Shown: positions 10,300 to 20,717, counted from the first letter of the stretch. The stretch: 64,000 bases of DNA from Candidatus Phytoplasma australiense (GCA_000069925.1 AM422018.1:682001-746000); one strand, 5' to 3'. Notes: generated from the letters alone by a model not told the origin. Numbers and translations are program-made.

Positions 10300-11530
10300 T
10301 TCCAAAAAAAATATTGTATATTTAAAAAAAGAAAAAAATAATTTTTTTAAACTCTTTTTGTATTTCTATAACTTTACTTTTCCGCTTGGAAATTGGTTTT
10401 TTTGATATTACTTAAATTGATTTGATTATTTTATAATTTTTTTGTTGGATTTAAGTATTCATTATTCAAAAATATAATTTTTTTAATTAATTGATGAACA
10501 GGGAAGAAGAAGGAAATATTTTTTTAATTTTTTCGATTTTGTATGGATTTGCAAATTTTTGAGGAATAAAGTCGTTTATTAACTTTTTCTGGGATTTAAG
10601 TTTATTATTTATAAATGTAATTTTTCACCAATTAAAGGAGTTTATTAGGAAATTTAATTAAGTCTTAAAATGTGAAAATGGTTTTTTTATTTACTTATAA
10701 AAAAAATAATTATATAAAAAAACAGTTTAAATAATAATGAAATATGTTTTAATTAAAAATGTTTTTTGTTTCAGACACGGTTTTTTGCTGTTTGGTATCT
10801 GTTTTCAAATTAATACAAATAAAACCACAAACTAAATTGAATTTAATTTAAAGTGAGTTTTAAGTATTTAAATTTGAAATACTTCATTTTGCAAAAATTT
10901 TGCAAAAGATAGATAAAACACAGTTTAAAAATAAGCGCCACTAATTATTTTTTAATTATTAATAATAATTTGGCAGTTAGAGCTCAAGAAATAATTAATT
11001 TTTTCATAAACATAAACATAAAAGAATAATAAAACAAAGTTTTCAAAAAAGAAAGTTAAAAAGAAAAAATGCAATCCTTAAAAAAATTATTGGCTTAATT
11101 GAACCAAAAAAAATTTCAAATTGATAAAAAAACAAAGCATAATTTATTTTTATATCAAAAACTTGAAAAAATTGATTAATTTGAATATTTTTACTCAAAT
11201 ATTTTCCAACTAATAAATTTTTCAAATAATATCAAAAAAACTAAAATATAATAAAACAAATGAAAAAATAATTTTTTATTAACTAATAAATAATTATTTA
11301 AGTTCGCTAAGAAATAACAATTTTTTATAATTTATTATTTTATTATTTTTTTGAAAATTGAAAATATAAACACTTGAAAATAAAAAAATGAAATGAAACT
11401 CATCATTGTGAAAAAAATACTAAATGCTAAATTTTCATAATTTATTAGATTTATAAAAAAATACCGGATAGAAAAATAAAATGAATTTCTTTATACAAGC
11501 GTAAATAATAAATTTAAAAATTCTTTAAAA
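10300..11530. other. AT-rich gap, no gene seen
   Basis: About 1.2 kb between gpsA and rnpB with very high AT. Open frames here are short and low in complexity, with nothing recognisable. It has the texture of decayed sequence. Confidence 0.6.
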
Positions 11531-11932
11531 AAGGGTCAATGTGCATAAGCCATGTTTTGTTCTTGTTAAAAAACAAGCGTGATCATTTATCTTCTACTAA
11601 AAAAGTAATGTAATCCTAACTTCATTTTGTTGAATTACATGCCCCTACCATTATTTTGGGTTGTTAGCTTGAGGGGTTTATCGCGTTTCACCTAATTATT
11701 TCTAATTAGCTCGTCTCTGTGACACTTTTAAGTTTTCGTTTCATAGATTTACATAAAATAGACCCTTAGAAACCGAAAACGCCGTTGTTTTCTTGCGAAA
11801 GCACTCTAAGTTATTTATTCCTTAGACACAAACACTACATGCAATCGCAGCATGTGCTAACATGGACTTTCCTAAGTTTAAAAAAACAATAAAGTTTTTA
11901 AACCTCGATCACCTTCCATCGACCTCTTTTAT
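11531..11932 (-). ncRNA. rnpB: RNase P RNA (type B)
   Basis: Read on the minus strand, this 400-base segment carries the universal RNase P core in order: GAGGAAAGTCCATG-like (here TTAGGAAAGTCCATG), the CACAGAGACGAG and GAAACGCGATAAACCCCTC blocks, and AACAAAACATGGCTTA near the 3' end (P4 partner). It is the catalytic RNA that pairs with RnpA at 3.4-3.8 kb. The Bacillus-like order of blocks supports type B. Ends are approximate. Confidence 0.92.
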
Positions 11933-13000
11933 TTTATCAAATAATTAATCAATATGTTAAAAAAACTTTTTTTAAATGAATATAGTTCTGAAAAATGGGG
12001 GTTGAGGTTTGTGTTTTTTATGTGTTTGAAACATTCATTAACTAAAGATGAATAAGGGGGATAGCCACCTTATTTTGGTTTTTAAACTTTAAAACAAAAA
12101 TCATTTAGTTTCGCAATGGGAAGAATTTGAAGAAATTAGAGAGTTGCTTTTTTAGATATTTTGTAAATCTTTATCCCTCCACTCTATAAGTCAAAAAAAA
12201 TTATGAAGAATAATGAAAAAAATATTTTTTACTTTATTTTATCATTTTACTTAAAAAAATTTACAGCAAAATAACCTCCTTGTTTTTTGGTTTATTGTTG
12301 CGAGAAAAAAATAAAAAAAAGGTTAAAAAGAGTTAATTTTTTCTTGAATTTATAAACAATTTGGCTTCTAAAAAAACTTTAAAAACAAAAAAAATAATTT
12401 TCAAATTTTGTCTAAAAAGTTTTTGAAAAAACAATGTCATAAATTAAAAAAAGCCAAACAGGAAATATTTGTTATAAATTAAAAAACTAATACTAGAAGC
12501 AAGCGAAAAAAAGGGATAAACTGTGTTAATAATTATTTTGGAAAAATACTTTTGTTATTCATCAGCTCCATTTTTCAGGACTATACTATATTTGTTTTAG
12601 ATAGCCAAATAAAAAACTGCAACAAATCAAAATATGGTGCAATTTGTCTAAATTGTGTTTATTTACGATTTGTTGATTTGTTGATATAAATAAAAAAATA
12701 TCATTAAATGGTTTTGTTTTTTGATGCTTTTAGGTTTTTAAGCTTATCGGGTTAATTTATTGAGTTTGTATCCCAAACTTTAATAAATAACAATTCATAA
12801 TTGAATGGAATTAAAAATTATTAAAAAAATAGATAAGTTTTTTATTAAAAAAAACAAATTTTTCATCTGAAAAAATTATAAATTATCACAATATTTTAAA
12901 GTTTTTGGAAAAAACTAAAAGAAAAATTTGGAAATAGTTCAAATTAAAGTAATTTGTTTCTTTACTTATTTGGTTATTTTTGGATTAAAAATAAATATTT
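11933..13000. other. AT-rich gap with an IS-end relic
   Basis: No protein gene is visible. About 12165-12290 resembles the 3' non-coding end of the tra5 IS copy at 53.8-54.2 kb: it shares AAAATTTACAGCAAAATAACCTCC with AAAAATGTACAGTGAAATAACCTC, allowing for changes. About 12690-12830 is a diverged partner of 52830-52975. Confidence 0.55.
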
Positions 13001-13002
13001 TT

Positions 13003-13031
13003 TTGACAAAAGCTATAATTTGGAGTACAAT
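13003..13031 (+). promoter_or_regulatory. consensus-type promoter for pdhABCD
   Basis: TTGACA (13003-13008), a 17-base spacer, and TACAAT (13026-13031). A second TATAAT lies inside the spacer at 13014. It is 130 bases upstream of pdhA and is the strongest vegetative promoter seen in the window. Confidence 0.8.
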
Positions 13032-13167
13032 TTAAATAGGGGTATATAGCTTATATAAAAAAAATATTAATTTACCACTATGTTTAAAAATTACTCAATA
13101 TCAATTCAAAAATTGATTAATTAATCTCGATAAATTTTCTTTAATTAAAAAAATAAGGAGCATGAAA

Positions 13168-14259
13168 ATGTTAACTAATGTTTATGATCCCCTCAAAGGA
13201 AAAAAATTAGAAATTCTTGACGCTCAAGGAAATCTCGTAAACCCCGAATTAGAACCACAAATTGAAAAAAACATTTTATTAAAAATGTACAAAACTATGG
13301 TTTTAAGCAGACAAGCGGATTTGGCGGCTTTAAAATATCAACGTCAAGGAAGAATGGGTAATTACTTGCTTAATTCAGGTCAAGAAGCTTCTCAAGTTGG
13401 AGCTGCTGCTGCTTTGGCACCACAAGATTGGGTTTCACCTTACTATCGCGATGCTGGTATTTTTCTTTATCGCGGAGTTTCTTTAGAACAATTTTATCTT
13501 TATTGGTATGGCAATGAAAAAGGTTCTCAATTAGATCCTAAATTACGTATTTTGCCGGCTAATATTATTATTGGATCAAGTGTTAACTTAGGTGCTGGTT
13601 TAGCTTTTGCAAGTAAGTACCAAAATAAAAAAGAAGCAACAATTGCAACTATTGGTGATGGAGGAACTGCTCACGAAGAGTTTAACGCTGGCCTAAATTA
13701 TGCAGCTGTTTTTCGAGTTCCTTTAGTAGTGTTGATTCAAAACAACCAATACTCTATTTCTAACCCTCGTAAAAACATTTCTAAAGCAGCAACTTTAGCT
13801 CAAAAATGTTATGCTTTTGGTATTCCAGGAATGCAAGTTGATGGCAACGATGTTTTAGCAGTTTATGTAGCAGTCAAAGAAGCCTTACAGCGCGCAAGAG
13901 ATGGAGAAGGTCCGATTTTAATTGAAAACGTTGCTTACCGTCTAGAAGCTCACTCTACTAACGATAACGCCTCTGTTTATCGTAGCAAAGAAGAAGAAAA
14001 CGAGTGGAGAAAAAAAGACCCTATTTTACGTTTCCAACTTTATTTAATTAAAAAAGGGTACCTCACTCAAGAACAAGTGAAACAAACAGAAGCAGAAGCT
14101 CAACAAGAAATAGTTTTAGCACATCAAAAAGTTGAAAAAGATGGCGGACAAATCAAATTAAGAGAAATTTTTGAATACACTTATGAAAAAATGACTCCTC
14201 AATTAGAAGAACAATACCAAGAATGCCAAGATTTTTTCAATCAGAAAGAAGGTAAATAA
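13168..14259 (+). CDS. pdhA: pyruvate dehydrogenase E1 alpha
   Basis: 363 aa. The alpha subunit of pyruvate dehydrogenase binds thiamine pyrophosphate and decarboxylates pyruvate. The TPP motif starts at GDGGTAHEEF and runs 30 residues to the Asn in LIQNN. The sequence between (FRVPLVV) and the later YRLEAHSTND, with the phosphorylation-loop-like region, are typical. There are two ATGs: 13162 is only one base after AGGAG, while 13168 is seven bases after it, so 13168 is preferred. It heads a four-gene operon, with pdhB starting two bases after its stop. Confidence 0.96.
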   Translation: MLTNVYDPLKGKKLEILDAQGNLVNPELEPQIEKNILLKMYKTMVLSRQADLAALKYQRQGRMGNYLLNSGQEASQVGAAAALAPQDWVSPYYRDAGIFLYRGVSLEQFYLYWYGNEKGSQLDPKLRILPANIIIGSSVNLGAGLAFASKYQNKKEATIATIGDGGTAHEEFNAGLNYAAVFRVPLVVLIQNNQYSISNPRKNISKAATLAQKCYAFGIPGMQVDGNDVLAVYVAVKEALQRARDGEGPILIENVAYRLEAHSTNDNASVYRSKEEENEWRKKDPILRFQLYLIKKGYLTQEQVKQTEAEAQQEIVLAHQKVEKDGGQIKLREIFEYTYEKMTPQLEEQYQECQDFFNQKEGK

Positions 14260-14261
14260 TC

Positions 14262-15239
14262 ATGGCTTTGATGACTTTATTACAAGCAATTAACCAAACT
14301 TTAGATAGTCAATTAAAAAAAGACCCCAATATGGTTGTTTTTGGTCAAGATGTAGGTAAATTAGGAGGAGTTTTTCGCGTTACTCAAGGATTACAAACTA
14401 AATACGGCGAAAATCGTGTTTTTAACACTCCTATTGCTGAATCAGCTATTATCGGAAGTGCCATTGGAATGGCAATGAACGGCTTAAAGCCAGTTGCAGA
14501 AATTCAATTTGACGGCTTTATTTTTGTAGGTCTGGAAGATTTATTCGCTCATGCAGCTCGTATGCGTAATCGTAGTCGCGGTACTCGCAGTGTTCCTATG
14601 GTAGTTAGAGTTCCTGTAGGTGGTGGGGTAAAATCTTTAGAACATCACTCTGAAAGTTTAGAAGTTATTTTAGGTTCTGTTCCTGGATTAAAAGTGGTAA
14701 TTCCTTCTAACCCTTATGATGCCAAAGGTTTATTAATGGCAGCTATCAAAGACCCTGACCCGGTTATTTTTATGGAACCTAAAAGAATTTACCGCGGATT
14801 TAAACAAGAAGTGCCAGAACAAGATTATGAAGTTGAAATCGGTAAAGCTAAAATAGTTCAAGAAGGTTCAGATATTACCGTGGTTGCTTGGGGGGCGATG
14901 GTTCCAGAAACTCAATTAGCAATTAAACAAATTAATAATGAAGTTTCAGTTGAACTTATTGATTTAAGAAGCATTAACCCTATTGACCGCGAAACTGTTA
15001 TTGAATCAGTTAAAAAAACAGGTCGTTTTTTGGTAGTTCATGAAGCTTGCAAAACTTATGGACCTGCTGGTGAACTAATCACTTTAGTTAATGAAAAAGC
15101 TTTTTTACATTTAGAAGCCGCTCCATCAAGAGTTACTGGCAACGATATCACAATGCCTTTAGCCAAAGGAGAACATTATCAATTTTTAAGTCCTGAAAAA
15201 ATAGCTGCTGCTATTCGCAAAGTAGCTTTAGAAGAATAA
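14262..15239 (+). CDS. pdhB: pyruvate dehydrogenase E1 beta
   Basis: 325 aa, the usual length. It pairs with PdhA to form the E1 active site. The transketolase-like N-terminal part (FGQDVGKLGGVFRVT at about 28-42, TPIAESAIIGSAIGMAM) and the C-terminal part (VVAWGAMVPE, RSINPIDRET, HEACKTYGPAGEL) are intact. The gene starts two bases after pdhA, which implies translational coupling. Confidence 0.96.
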   Translation: MALMTLLQAINQTLDSQLKKDPNMVVFGQDVGKLGGVFRVTQGLQTKYGENRVFNTPIAESAIIGSAIGMAMNGLKPVAEIQFDGFIFVGLEDLFAHAARMRNRSRGTRSVPMVVRVPVGGGVKSLEHHSESLEVILGSVPGLKVVIPSNPYDAKGLLMAAIKDPDPVIFMEPKRIYRGFKQEVPEQDYEVEIGKAKIVQEGSDITVVAWGAMVPETQLAIKQINNEVSVELIDLRSINPIDRETVIESVKKTGRFLVVHEACKTYGPAGELITLVNEKAFLHLEAAPSRVTGNDITMPLAKGEHYQFLSPEKIAAAIRKVALEE

Positions 15240-15259
15240 ACATAACAAGGAGAAAAAAT

Positions 15260-16483
15260 ATGTTTGAATTTAAATTTGCTGATGTTGGAGAAGGTATTCA
15301 TGAAGGAACCATTACAAGATGGTTTTTTAAAAAAGGCGATTCCGTTAAGAAAGATGATGTTTTAGTTAAAATAGAAACAGATAAATTAGATGTTGAATTA
15401 ACTTCTCCTGCGACAGGAACTATCATTAAGATGACTCACAAAGAAGGGGATGTGATTAATGTCGGAGAAACACTAGTTTTAATTAAAGAACCAGGAGATT
15501 CTGAAATAGAAGTAAAAACCGAAAAAACCCCTTCATCCCACACTTCTTCTAAAGAAGAAAAAACACCTTCATTTCAACCAAAATCTAATGACAATCAAAA
15601 AATATTGGCAACTCCTTTAGTAAGAAGTTTAGCAAAAGAATTAGGAGTTGATTTAACTAAAGTAAAAGGGACTGGTTTTGGGGGAAAAATCTTAAAAGCA
15701 GATATCCTTTCAAATCAAAAACAAACTCAAACACCAAGCCCTTTAATGACTCAAAGTTCTCAATTAACCTCAATGGATTCAGTTGCTCAAACAGAAGTTG
15801 TGAAAATTTCGCGTTTAAGAAAAGCAATTGCCCAAAAAATGGTCCTTTCCAAAAGCAACATTCCAGAAACAAATTTAATGGATGAAGTAAACATCACAGC
15901 TTTAGTTAATTTAAGAAAACAACTTAAAGAAGAAGCTGAAAAACAAGGAATTAAACTAACTTTTATGGCTTTTATTATGAAAGCTGTTGCAATCGCTTTG
16001 AAAGAATTCCCTCTTTTTAATGCTAGTTATGATGAACCTAAAGAAGAAATTATTTTCAAAAAATTTATTAATTTAGGAATTGCAGTTGATACTAAAGATG
16101 GTCTAATTGTTCCTAATGTTAAAAACGCTTATCCGTTAAGTCTTTTAGAATTAGCAAAAAACTTACAAGAAGTAGTCAAAGCAACCATCGAAAGAAAAGT
16201 TCAATTAGAACAACTACAAAATAGCACCTTTACAATTACTAATTTTGGATCTTTAGATATTAGTTATGGAACCCCTGTAATTAATTATCCTGAAGTAGCA
16301 ATTTTGGGTGTTGGAAAAATCTCCAAAAAACCAATTGTAGAAAATAATCAAATTGTTGTTGCTGATATGTTGCCGCTTTCTCTTGCAATCGACCACCGTA
16401 TTATCGATGGAGCTGATGGAGGAAGATTCTTAAAACGAATTAAAGAATTATTAAAATCACCTACTTTATTATTTTTATCCTAA
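15260..16483 (+). CDS. pdhC: dihydrolipoamide acetyltransferase (E2)
   Basis: 407 aa. E2 is the core of the complex and passes the acetyl group from lipoate to CoA. A single lipoyl domain (1-76) has the lipoyl Lys42 in ETDKLDVE. A Ser/Thr/Lys-rich linker (about 80-110) follows, then the E3-binding domain (about 114-150; ATPLVRSLAKELGVDL) and the catalytic domain (about 180-407). The active site is DHRIIDGADG with His379. AAGGAG precedes the ATG, 20 bases after pdhB. Confidence 0.96.
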   Translation: MFEFKFADVGEGIHEGTITRWFFKKGDSVKKDDVLVKIETDKLDVELTSPATGTIIKMTHKEGDVINVGETLVLIKEPGDSEIEVKTEKTPSSHTSSKEEKTPSFQPKSNDNQKILATPLVRSLAKELGVDLTKVKGTGFGGKILKADILSNQKQTQTPSPLMTQSSQLTSMDSVAQTEVVKISRLRKAIAQKMVLSKSNIPETNLMDEVNITALVNLRKQLKEEAEKQGIKLTFMAFIMKAVAIALKEFPLFNASYDEPKEEIIFKKFINLGIAVDTKDGLIVPNVKNAYPLSLLELAKNLQEVVKATIERKVQLEQLQNSTFTITNFGSLDISYGTPVINYPEVAILGVGKISKKPIVENNQIVVADMLPLSLAIDHRIIDGADGGRFLKRIKELLKSPTLLFLS

Positions 16484-16505
16484 ATGAAGAAAGTATAACA
16501 TAAAT

Positions 16506-17879
16506 ATGAAAAATTATGATATTTTAATAATCGGTGGAGGACCGGGAGGATATGTGGCCGCAATCAAGGCGTCCCAATTAGGGGCTAAAGTTGCTTTAGT
16601 TGAAGATCATAAATTAGGCGGCATTTGTCTTAATTATGGATGCATTCCTACCAAAACTTATTTAAAAAGTGCCAAAGTTTATCAAACTATCCAACATGCT
16701 CAAGATTTTGGCATTACACTTAATCAACCGCCCACTTTTAATTGGCTTGCTATTTTTAATCGTAAAAATAAAATTGTCAATCAATTAACTAGTGGCATCG
16801 CTTTTTTACTTAAAAAAAATAAAGTTGATGTTTATAATGGGTTTGCAGTTCCTCTTTCTCCTCAAAAAATCCAAGTTAATAAAGAAATATTAGAAACTGA
16901 AAAACTTATTATTGCAACAGGCGCTACCGCCTTTATTCCTCCAATTCCAGGAGCTTTAGAAGCTTATCAAAAAAATATTTTAAAAACTAGCAAAGAATTA
17001 TTGCAATTAGACAAACATCCCAAAAATATTATTATTATCGGCGGCGGAGTAATTGGGGTTGAATTTGCTACCATTCATAAATCTTTTGGTGCTGAAGTTA
17101 CTATTTTAGAAAGACAAAGCAATATTTTAAATGGTTCAGATCATGATATTGTTAACGCTTACACTAAAAGGTTAAAAAGTGATGGAATTAATGTTTTAAC
17201 AGAAGTTCAAATCAATTCAATTCAAGGTCATAAAGTTACCTATACTCACCAAAATATTCAAACCACTCAAGAAGCAGAAGTTATTTTAATGGCTGCAGGA
17301 ACAAAACCTAATTTGGCTGGTTTAGAAAAACTTGATTTAGAAAAAAATAACAATAGTATTGTTACTGATGAATTTTTACAAACTTCTATTCCTGGAGTTT
17401 ATGCAATCGGTGATGTTAACGGTAAGTATATGTTGGCTCACGTAGCTAGTCATGAAGGAATTATTGCCGTAATGCATGCTTTAGGCAAAGGAGAACATGG
17501 TATAAATTATAATCGTATTCCTTCTTGTATTTATGGCTTTCCTGAAATTGCTTCTATCGGAATGACCGAACAAGATGCCCAAATGAAAAAAATAGATTAT
17601 AAAGTTTCTAAAGTTCCACTTTCTGCCATCGGAAAAGCTTTAGCTGATGGTGAAAAAGAAGGATTTGCTAAAATTATTGTTGATAAAAAACATTTAGAGA
17701 TTATTGGTATGCATATTTATGCTTATAATGCAACTGAATTAATTAGCGAAATTGCTGTTGGAATGGAATTAGAAGGAACAGCATATGAATTGGCCCAAGC
17801 AATTCATCCTCATCCAACATTATCAGAATTAACTTTTGAAGCTCTTTTAGGTGCTATCGACAAACCTATTCACGTTTAA
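16506..17879 (+). CDS. pdhD: dihydrolipoamide dehydrogenase (E3)
   Basis: 457 aa flavoprotein that reoxidises dihydrolipoamide with NAD+. The FAD motif GGGPGG (about 10-15), the redox pair in CLNYGCIPTK (Cys41 and Cys46), the NAD motif IIGGGVIGVEFA, the second FAD motif YAIGDVNG and the catalytic HPHPTLSE near the C-terminus are all present. There is no extra N-terminal lipoyl domain. It closes the pdh operon, followed by two hairpins. In a cell expected to lack a TCA cycle, the complex supplies acetyl-CoA and NADH. Confidence 0.96.
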   Translation: MKNYDILIIGGGPGGYVAAIKASQLGAKVALVEDHKLGGICLNYGCIPTKTYLKSAKVYQTIQHAQDFGITLNQPPTFNWLAIFNRKNKIVNQLTSGIAFLLKKNKVDVYNGFAVPLSPQKIQVNKEILETEKLIIATGATAFIPPIPGALEAYQKNILKTSKELLQLDKHPKNIIIIGGGVIGVEFATIHKSFGAEVTILERQSNILNGSDHDIVNAYTKRLKSDGINVLTEVQINSIQGHKVTYTHQNIQTTQEAEVILMAAGTKPNLAGLEKLDLEKNNNSIVTDEFLQTSIPGVYAIGDVNGKYMLAHVASHEGIIAVMHALGKGEHGINYNRIPSCIYGFPEIASIGMTEQDAQMKKIDYKVSKVPLSAIGKALADGEKEGFAKIIVDKKHLEIIGMHIYAYNATELISEIAVGMELEGTAYELAQAIHPHPTLSELTFEALLGAIDKPIHV

Positions 17880-17894
17880 AAATGAAGACAAATA

Positions 17895-17930
17895 AAAACT
17901 AACTTTTTTTAAGTTAGCTTTTTTTATTTT
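17895..17930 (+). terminator. terminator after pdhD
   Basis: Arms CTAACTT and AAGTTAG, 20 bases after the pdhD stop, followed by CTTTTTTTATTTT. Confidence 0.85.
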
Positions 17931-18013
17931 ATTCAAAATCCATAAATTAATTTATTCTTTTGTCCAATTTAGTCAAAATTATAATTAATTATCTAGATTT
18001 ATTATAAACATAT

Positions 18014-18065
18014 AAACAATAGTTAAAAAAATCTTCATCCAATTAACTATTGTTTATTTTTTTCA
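18014..18065 (+). terminator. second hairpin after pdh operon
   Basis: A 13-bp perfect inverted repeat (AAACAATAGTTAA paired with TTAACTATTGTTT) is followed by a T-rich run. It may back up the first terminator. Confidence 0.55.
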
Positions 18066-18245
18066 AACGATTTTTATTAAATTGCAAAGTTGATAAAAGA
18101 TTAATTAACTTAGACAAGCCGCTTTTTATATTTTTTAGATTGTTAATTTTCAAAAAATCTAATGTTAAATATGTCTTTGAAAGCGGGGAACCAACTTTTT
18201 TAATTTTTTTCAAAACGATTTTTATTAAATTGCAAAGTTGATAAA
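18066..18245. repeat. 32-bp direct repeat pair
   Basis: The 32 bases at 18066-18097 recur identically at 18214-18245 (AACGATTTTTATT, then AAATTGCAAAG, then TTGATAAA). The 116 bases between contain no clear gene. The 63-codon frame that spans them is an AT-rich, low-complexity frame and is not accepted as a gene. Confidence 0.8.
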
Positions 18246-18405
18246 TATTTTAAAATATAATGTTTTTTTTATTAACTAGTTTTTAAGTATTTAAAGCCAC
18301 AAAAAAATTGAAAAAATTATTTAGTTAGTTTAGTTTAATTTGAAAATTATGAAAAAAACTTTGTAGTTTTCAAAAATTAAAAATAAGAATAAAAAGGTAT
18401 AAAAA

Positions 18406-19173
18406 ATGTTAATAGATACCCATGCACATCTGAATGTTGCAAATTATGACAAAGATTTAGACGAAGTTTTAAAAAGGGCTTTTCAAAATGATGTCAAAAA
18501 AATGATTGTAGTCGGAATGGATCAAAAAAGCAATCAAAAAGCTTTTGAGATAGCTAACAAATACAAAGAAATAATGGTCTCTTTTGGGATTCATCCTTGT
18601 TCAGAATTTCCAAAAGAAACCTCAGAAAGTATTATTAAATACCTCAAGCATCCTCAAACAGTTGCTGTTGGCGAAATTGGACTAGATTTACATCATCGAC
18701 AAGACAATTTAGATATTCAAAAAAAGATTTTTCAAGAACAAGTCAAAATAGCAATTCAATATAATTTACCAATCATCATTCATGCTCGTAAAGCTTTTGA
18801 AGATGTTTATCGTTTGTTGTTGCCTTTTAAAAACCAAATTAGAGGGGTTTTTCATTGTTTGGTTTTTAGCAGTAAAGAAGTTCAAATGGCTTTGGAATTA
18901 GGTTTTTATATAGGAATTGGCGGGGTTGTAACTTTTGAAAATATTCCAGTGGCAGCAACAATTGCCAAAAACACTCCTTTAAATAAAATCTTATTAGAAA
19001 CAGATTCTCCTTATTTAACCCCTTATCCTTTCAAAGGGAAAAGAAACGAACCCGCAAACATTAAAATTATTGCTCAAAAAATAGCTCAATTAAAAAACCT
19101 TTCTTTGCAAGAGGTAGCGCAACAAACAAGTAATAATGTCGCTCAACTTTTTTGCAACAAAACCTCTTTTTGA
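18406..19173 (+). CDS. tatD: TatD-family metal-dependent DNase
   Basis: 255 aa TIM-barrel hydrolase, expected to be a 3'-5' exonuclease involved in DNA repair or turnover. Metal ligands are readable: His6 and His8 (DTHAHLN), Glu in GEIGLDLHH, His in IIHARKA, His in FHCLVFS, and Asp in LLETDSPYLTP. It ends with TGA, which shows that TGA is a stop in this genome. AAGG lies ten bases before the ATG. Confidence 0.94.
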   Translation: MLIDTHAHLNVANYDKDLDEVLKRAFQNDVKKMIVVGMDQKSNQKAFEIANKYKEIMVSFGIHPCSEFPKETSESIIKYLKHPQTVAVGEIGLDLHHRQDNLDIQKKIFQEQVKIAIQYNLPIIIHARKAFEDVYRLLLPFKNQIRGVFHCLVFSSKEVQMALELGFYIGIGGVVTFENIPVAATIAKNTPLNKILLETDSPYLTPYPFKGKRNEPANIKIIAQKIAQLKNLSLQEVAQQTSNNVAQLFCNKTSF

Positions 19174-19289
19174 GTTTTTATTTTGGCAATTATATAGAGT
19201 CTTTTTTTGCTACCTTTAAAAAGGAGTGAATGCGATTTTACGACCTTAGAAAAGTTAGCAAAGATTAATTAATTAATTTAAATACTACT

Positions 19290-19403
19290 ATGCAATATTA
19301 TAATTATGAAAGGAAAACATTAATCCATCAAGGATTGACTCAAACCAAAAGTCGCCAAGAGATTTTAGGAGAACTTAACCGAAAAGATATATTTTTAATT
19401 TAA
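19290..19403 (+). pseudogene. possible 37-aa ORF or gene fragment
   Basis: A short frame encodes MQYYNYERKTLIHQG, then a helical, charged segment with SRQEILGELNRKD. This looks like a piece of a DNA-binding helix, but no family is recognised and there is no clear ribosome binding site. A terminator follows at 19436. It could equally be a remnant. Confidence 0.25.
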
Positions 19404-19435
19404 TAAAATCTTTAGTTTTTAAATTAAAAAAAATA

Positions 19436-19458
19436 GCCCTCTAGCTTGAGGGCTTTAA
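19436..19458 (+). terminator. terminator downstream of tatD region
   Basis: GCCCTC and GAGGGC arms around a TAGCTT loop, followed by TTTAATT. This is a GC-rich stem in AT-rich surroundings. Confidence 0.7.
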
Positions 19459-19493
19459 TTATTGCAAAAAAATCTTTTTATTAATTTTTGTTG

Positions 19494-19521
19494 TTGACAA
19501 AAATTTTTTAATGATTACAAT
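19494..19521 (+). promoter_or_regulatory. orphan promoter
   Basis: TTGACA (19494-19499), a 16-base spacer and TACAAT (19516-19521), close to the pdh promoter in form. No protein gene follows on this strand before the convergent gene at 19914. The first ATG opens only a seven-codon frame. It may drive a small RNA. Confidence 0.55.
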
Positions 19522-19913
19522 ATTAGTAAGTTAGTAAAAAGTAATATTTTAGAAAATGGTGGCAAACATTTGGGAATAAATTTTTATCATTGGAAAAATA
19601 CTTTTGCTTATTAAAAAACCCAATATTTTTGAGTATTCACCTATTGTTCTTTTTTTATTTTGAATATTCTGATTAAAGATAAAGTAGATATTATTAATTA
19701 TTTATAAATTTGTTCTTTTGTAAAAATATTTTAATAATTTTATTTCTCTTAAAAATTTTTATAATACCTTGATATTCATTATTTTCAAGTTTTGGATTTT
19801 TATGTTCAAATTTACCGATAAAATATTTTTTTCATTAATGTTTTTTTGTGTTTTATTAGGGGGGGGTTTATTTTGTTTTTTTATCATCTATTTTTATTGT
19901 TTTATTATTTGGA

Positions 19914-20717
19914 TTATCTTTTTTTTGGCTGAATTGCTTTAATAACCTCATCAAGATAATCTTGGATTTGTTTTGCTTTATTTAGTATACGAGAGGTTAT
20001 TTTTTTATCTATAGCATCTTTTAATATTTGTAAAACAATTTTTTTGTCAAAATCATTTAATTCATAATTATCTTTTATTTTTATTTGTTTTTTAAATGGG
20101 CCTGATTCTAAAACTCTTTTTATAATAGATGCATTATTTTTTATTGATAATAAAATGTTTTTATCTGACAAACTGTTGTCTAAAATTTCGAACCAATCGG
20201 GTAATTTAATACCTTTTTCTTTATCAGCTAAAATTCGTTCTATAATAGACAATGGTTTAAAAATAGAATTTATCTTATGACTCAAATTTATTTCTTTCTT
20301 AGCGTCTTTTTCTTGGAAATACTCCATACACCAAAAATCCATTTCAGTAAAATTTTTTTGATTTCGAATAGCAAATTTTTTAATTTTTTTACTTTCGTTT
20401 GGAACTAAATTAGAGTCATTAAGTATTTTTATAGCAGTTAATCTTCTATTACCATCTAGTACTAGATATTTATCACTATTTGAATTTTCTTTTGTAATGA
20501 TAAAATATTTACGTTTACAAAAACCATTAGAAACTATAGATTTCATAAGTTTTAACAGTGTATATTGATTATCTTTATCACAAAATTTTTGGATAGCTTC
20601 TAATTCATTTGTTAAATGTTTATTTAAATATCTATCTAAACTATGTCTATAATGTTCTTTATTAACAATTAATTGAGATAATTTTAATTGAATGAATTGA
20701 TGTTTTTTTGTTTTCAT
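19914..20717 (-). CDS. ParB/Srx-fold domain protein
   Basis: 267 aa. The segment KYLVLDGNRRLTAIKIL (about 83-99) matches the ParB N-terminal (ParB/sulfiredoxin-like) nucleotide-binding motif, and the preceding ISFANGF-like region (SIVSNGFCKRKYFII) fits too. The remaining 165 residues are lysine-rich and helical, with no recognised DNA-binding domain. There is no ParA partner and no visible parS site. Such proteins occur in plasmid partition and in several anti-phage modules. It is flanked by IS debris and is probably acquired. A weak-looking ribosome site precedes the ATG. Confidence 0.7.
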   Translation of the reverse strand: MKTKKHQFIQLKLSQLIVNKEHYRHSLDRYLNKHLTNELEAIQKFCDKDNQYTLLKLMKSIVSNGFCKRKYFIITKENSNSDKYLVLDGNRRLTAIKILNDSNLVPNESKKIKKFAIRNQKNFTEMDFWCMEYFQEKDAKKEINLSHKINSIFKPLSIIERILADKEKGIKLPDWFEILDNSLSDKNILLSIKNNASIIKRVLESGPFKKQIKIKDNYELNDFDKKIVLQILKDAIDKKITSRILNKAKQIQDYLDEVIKAIQPKKR

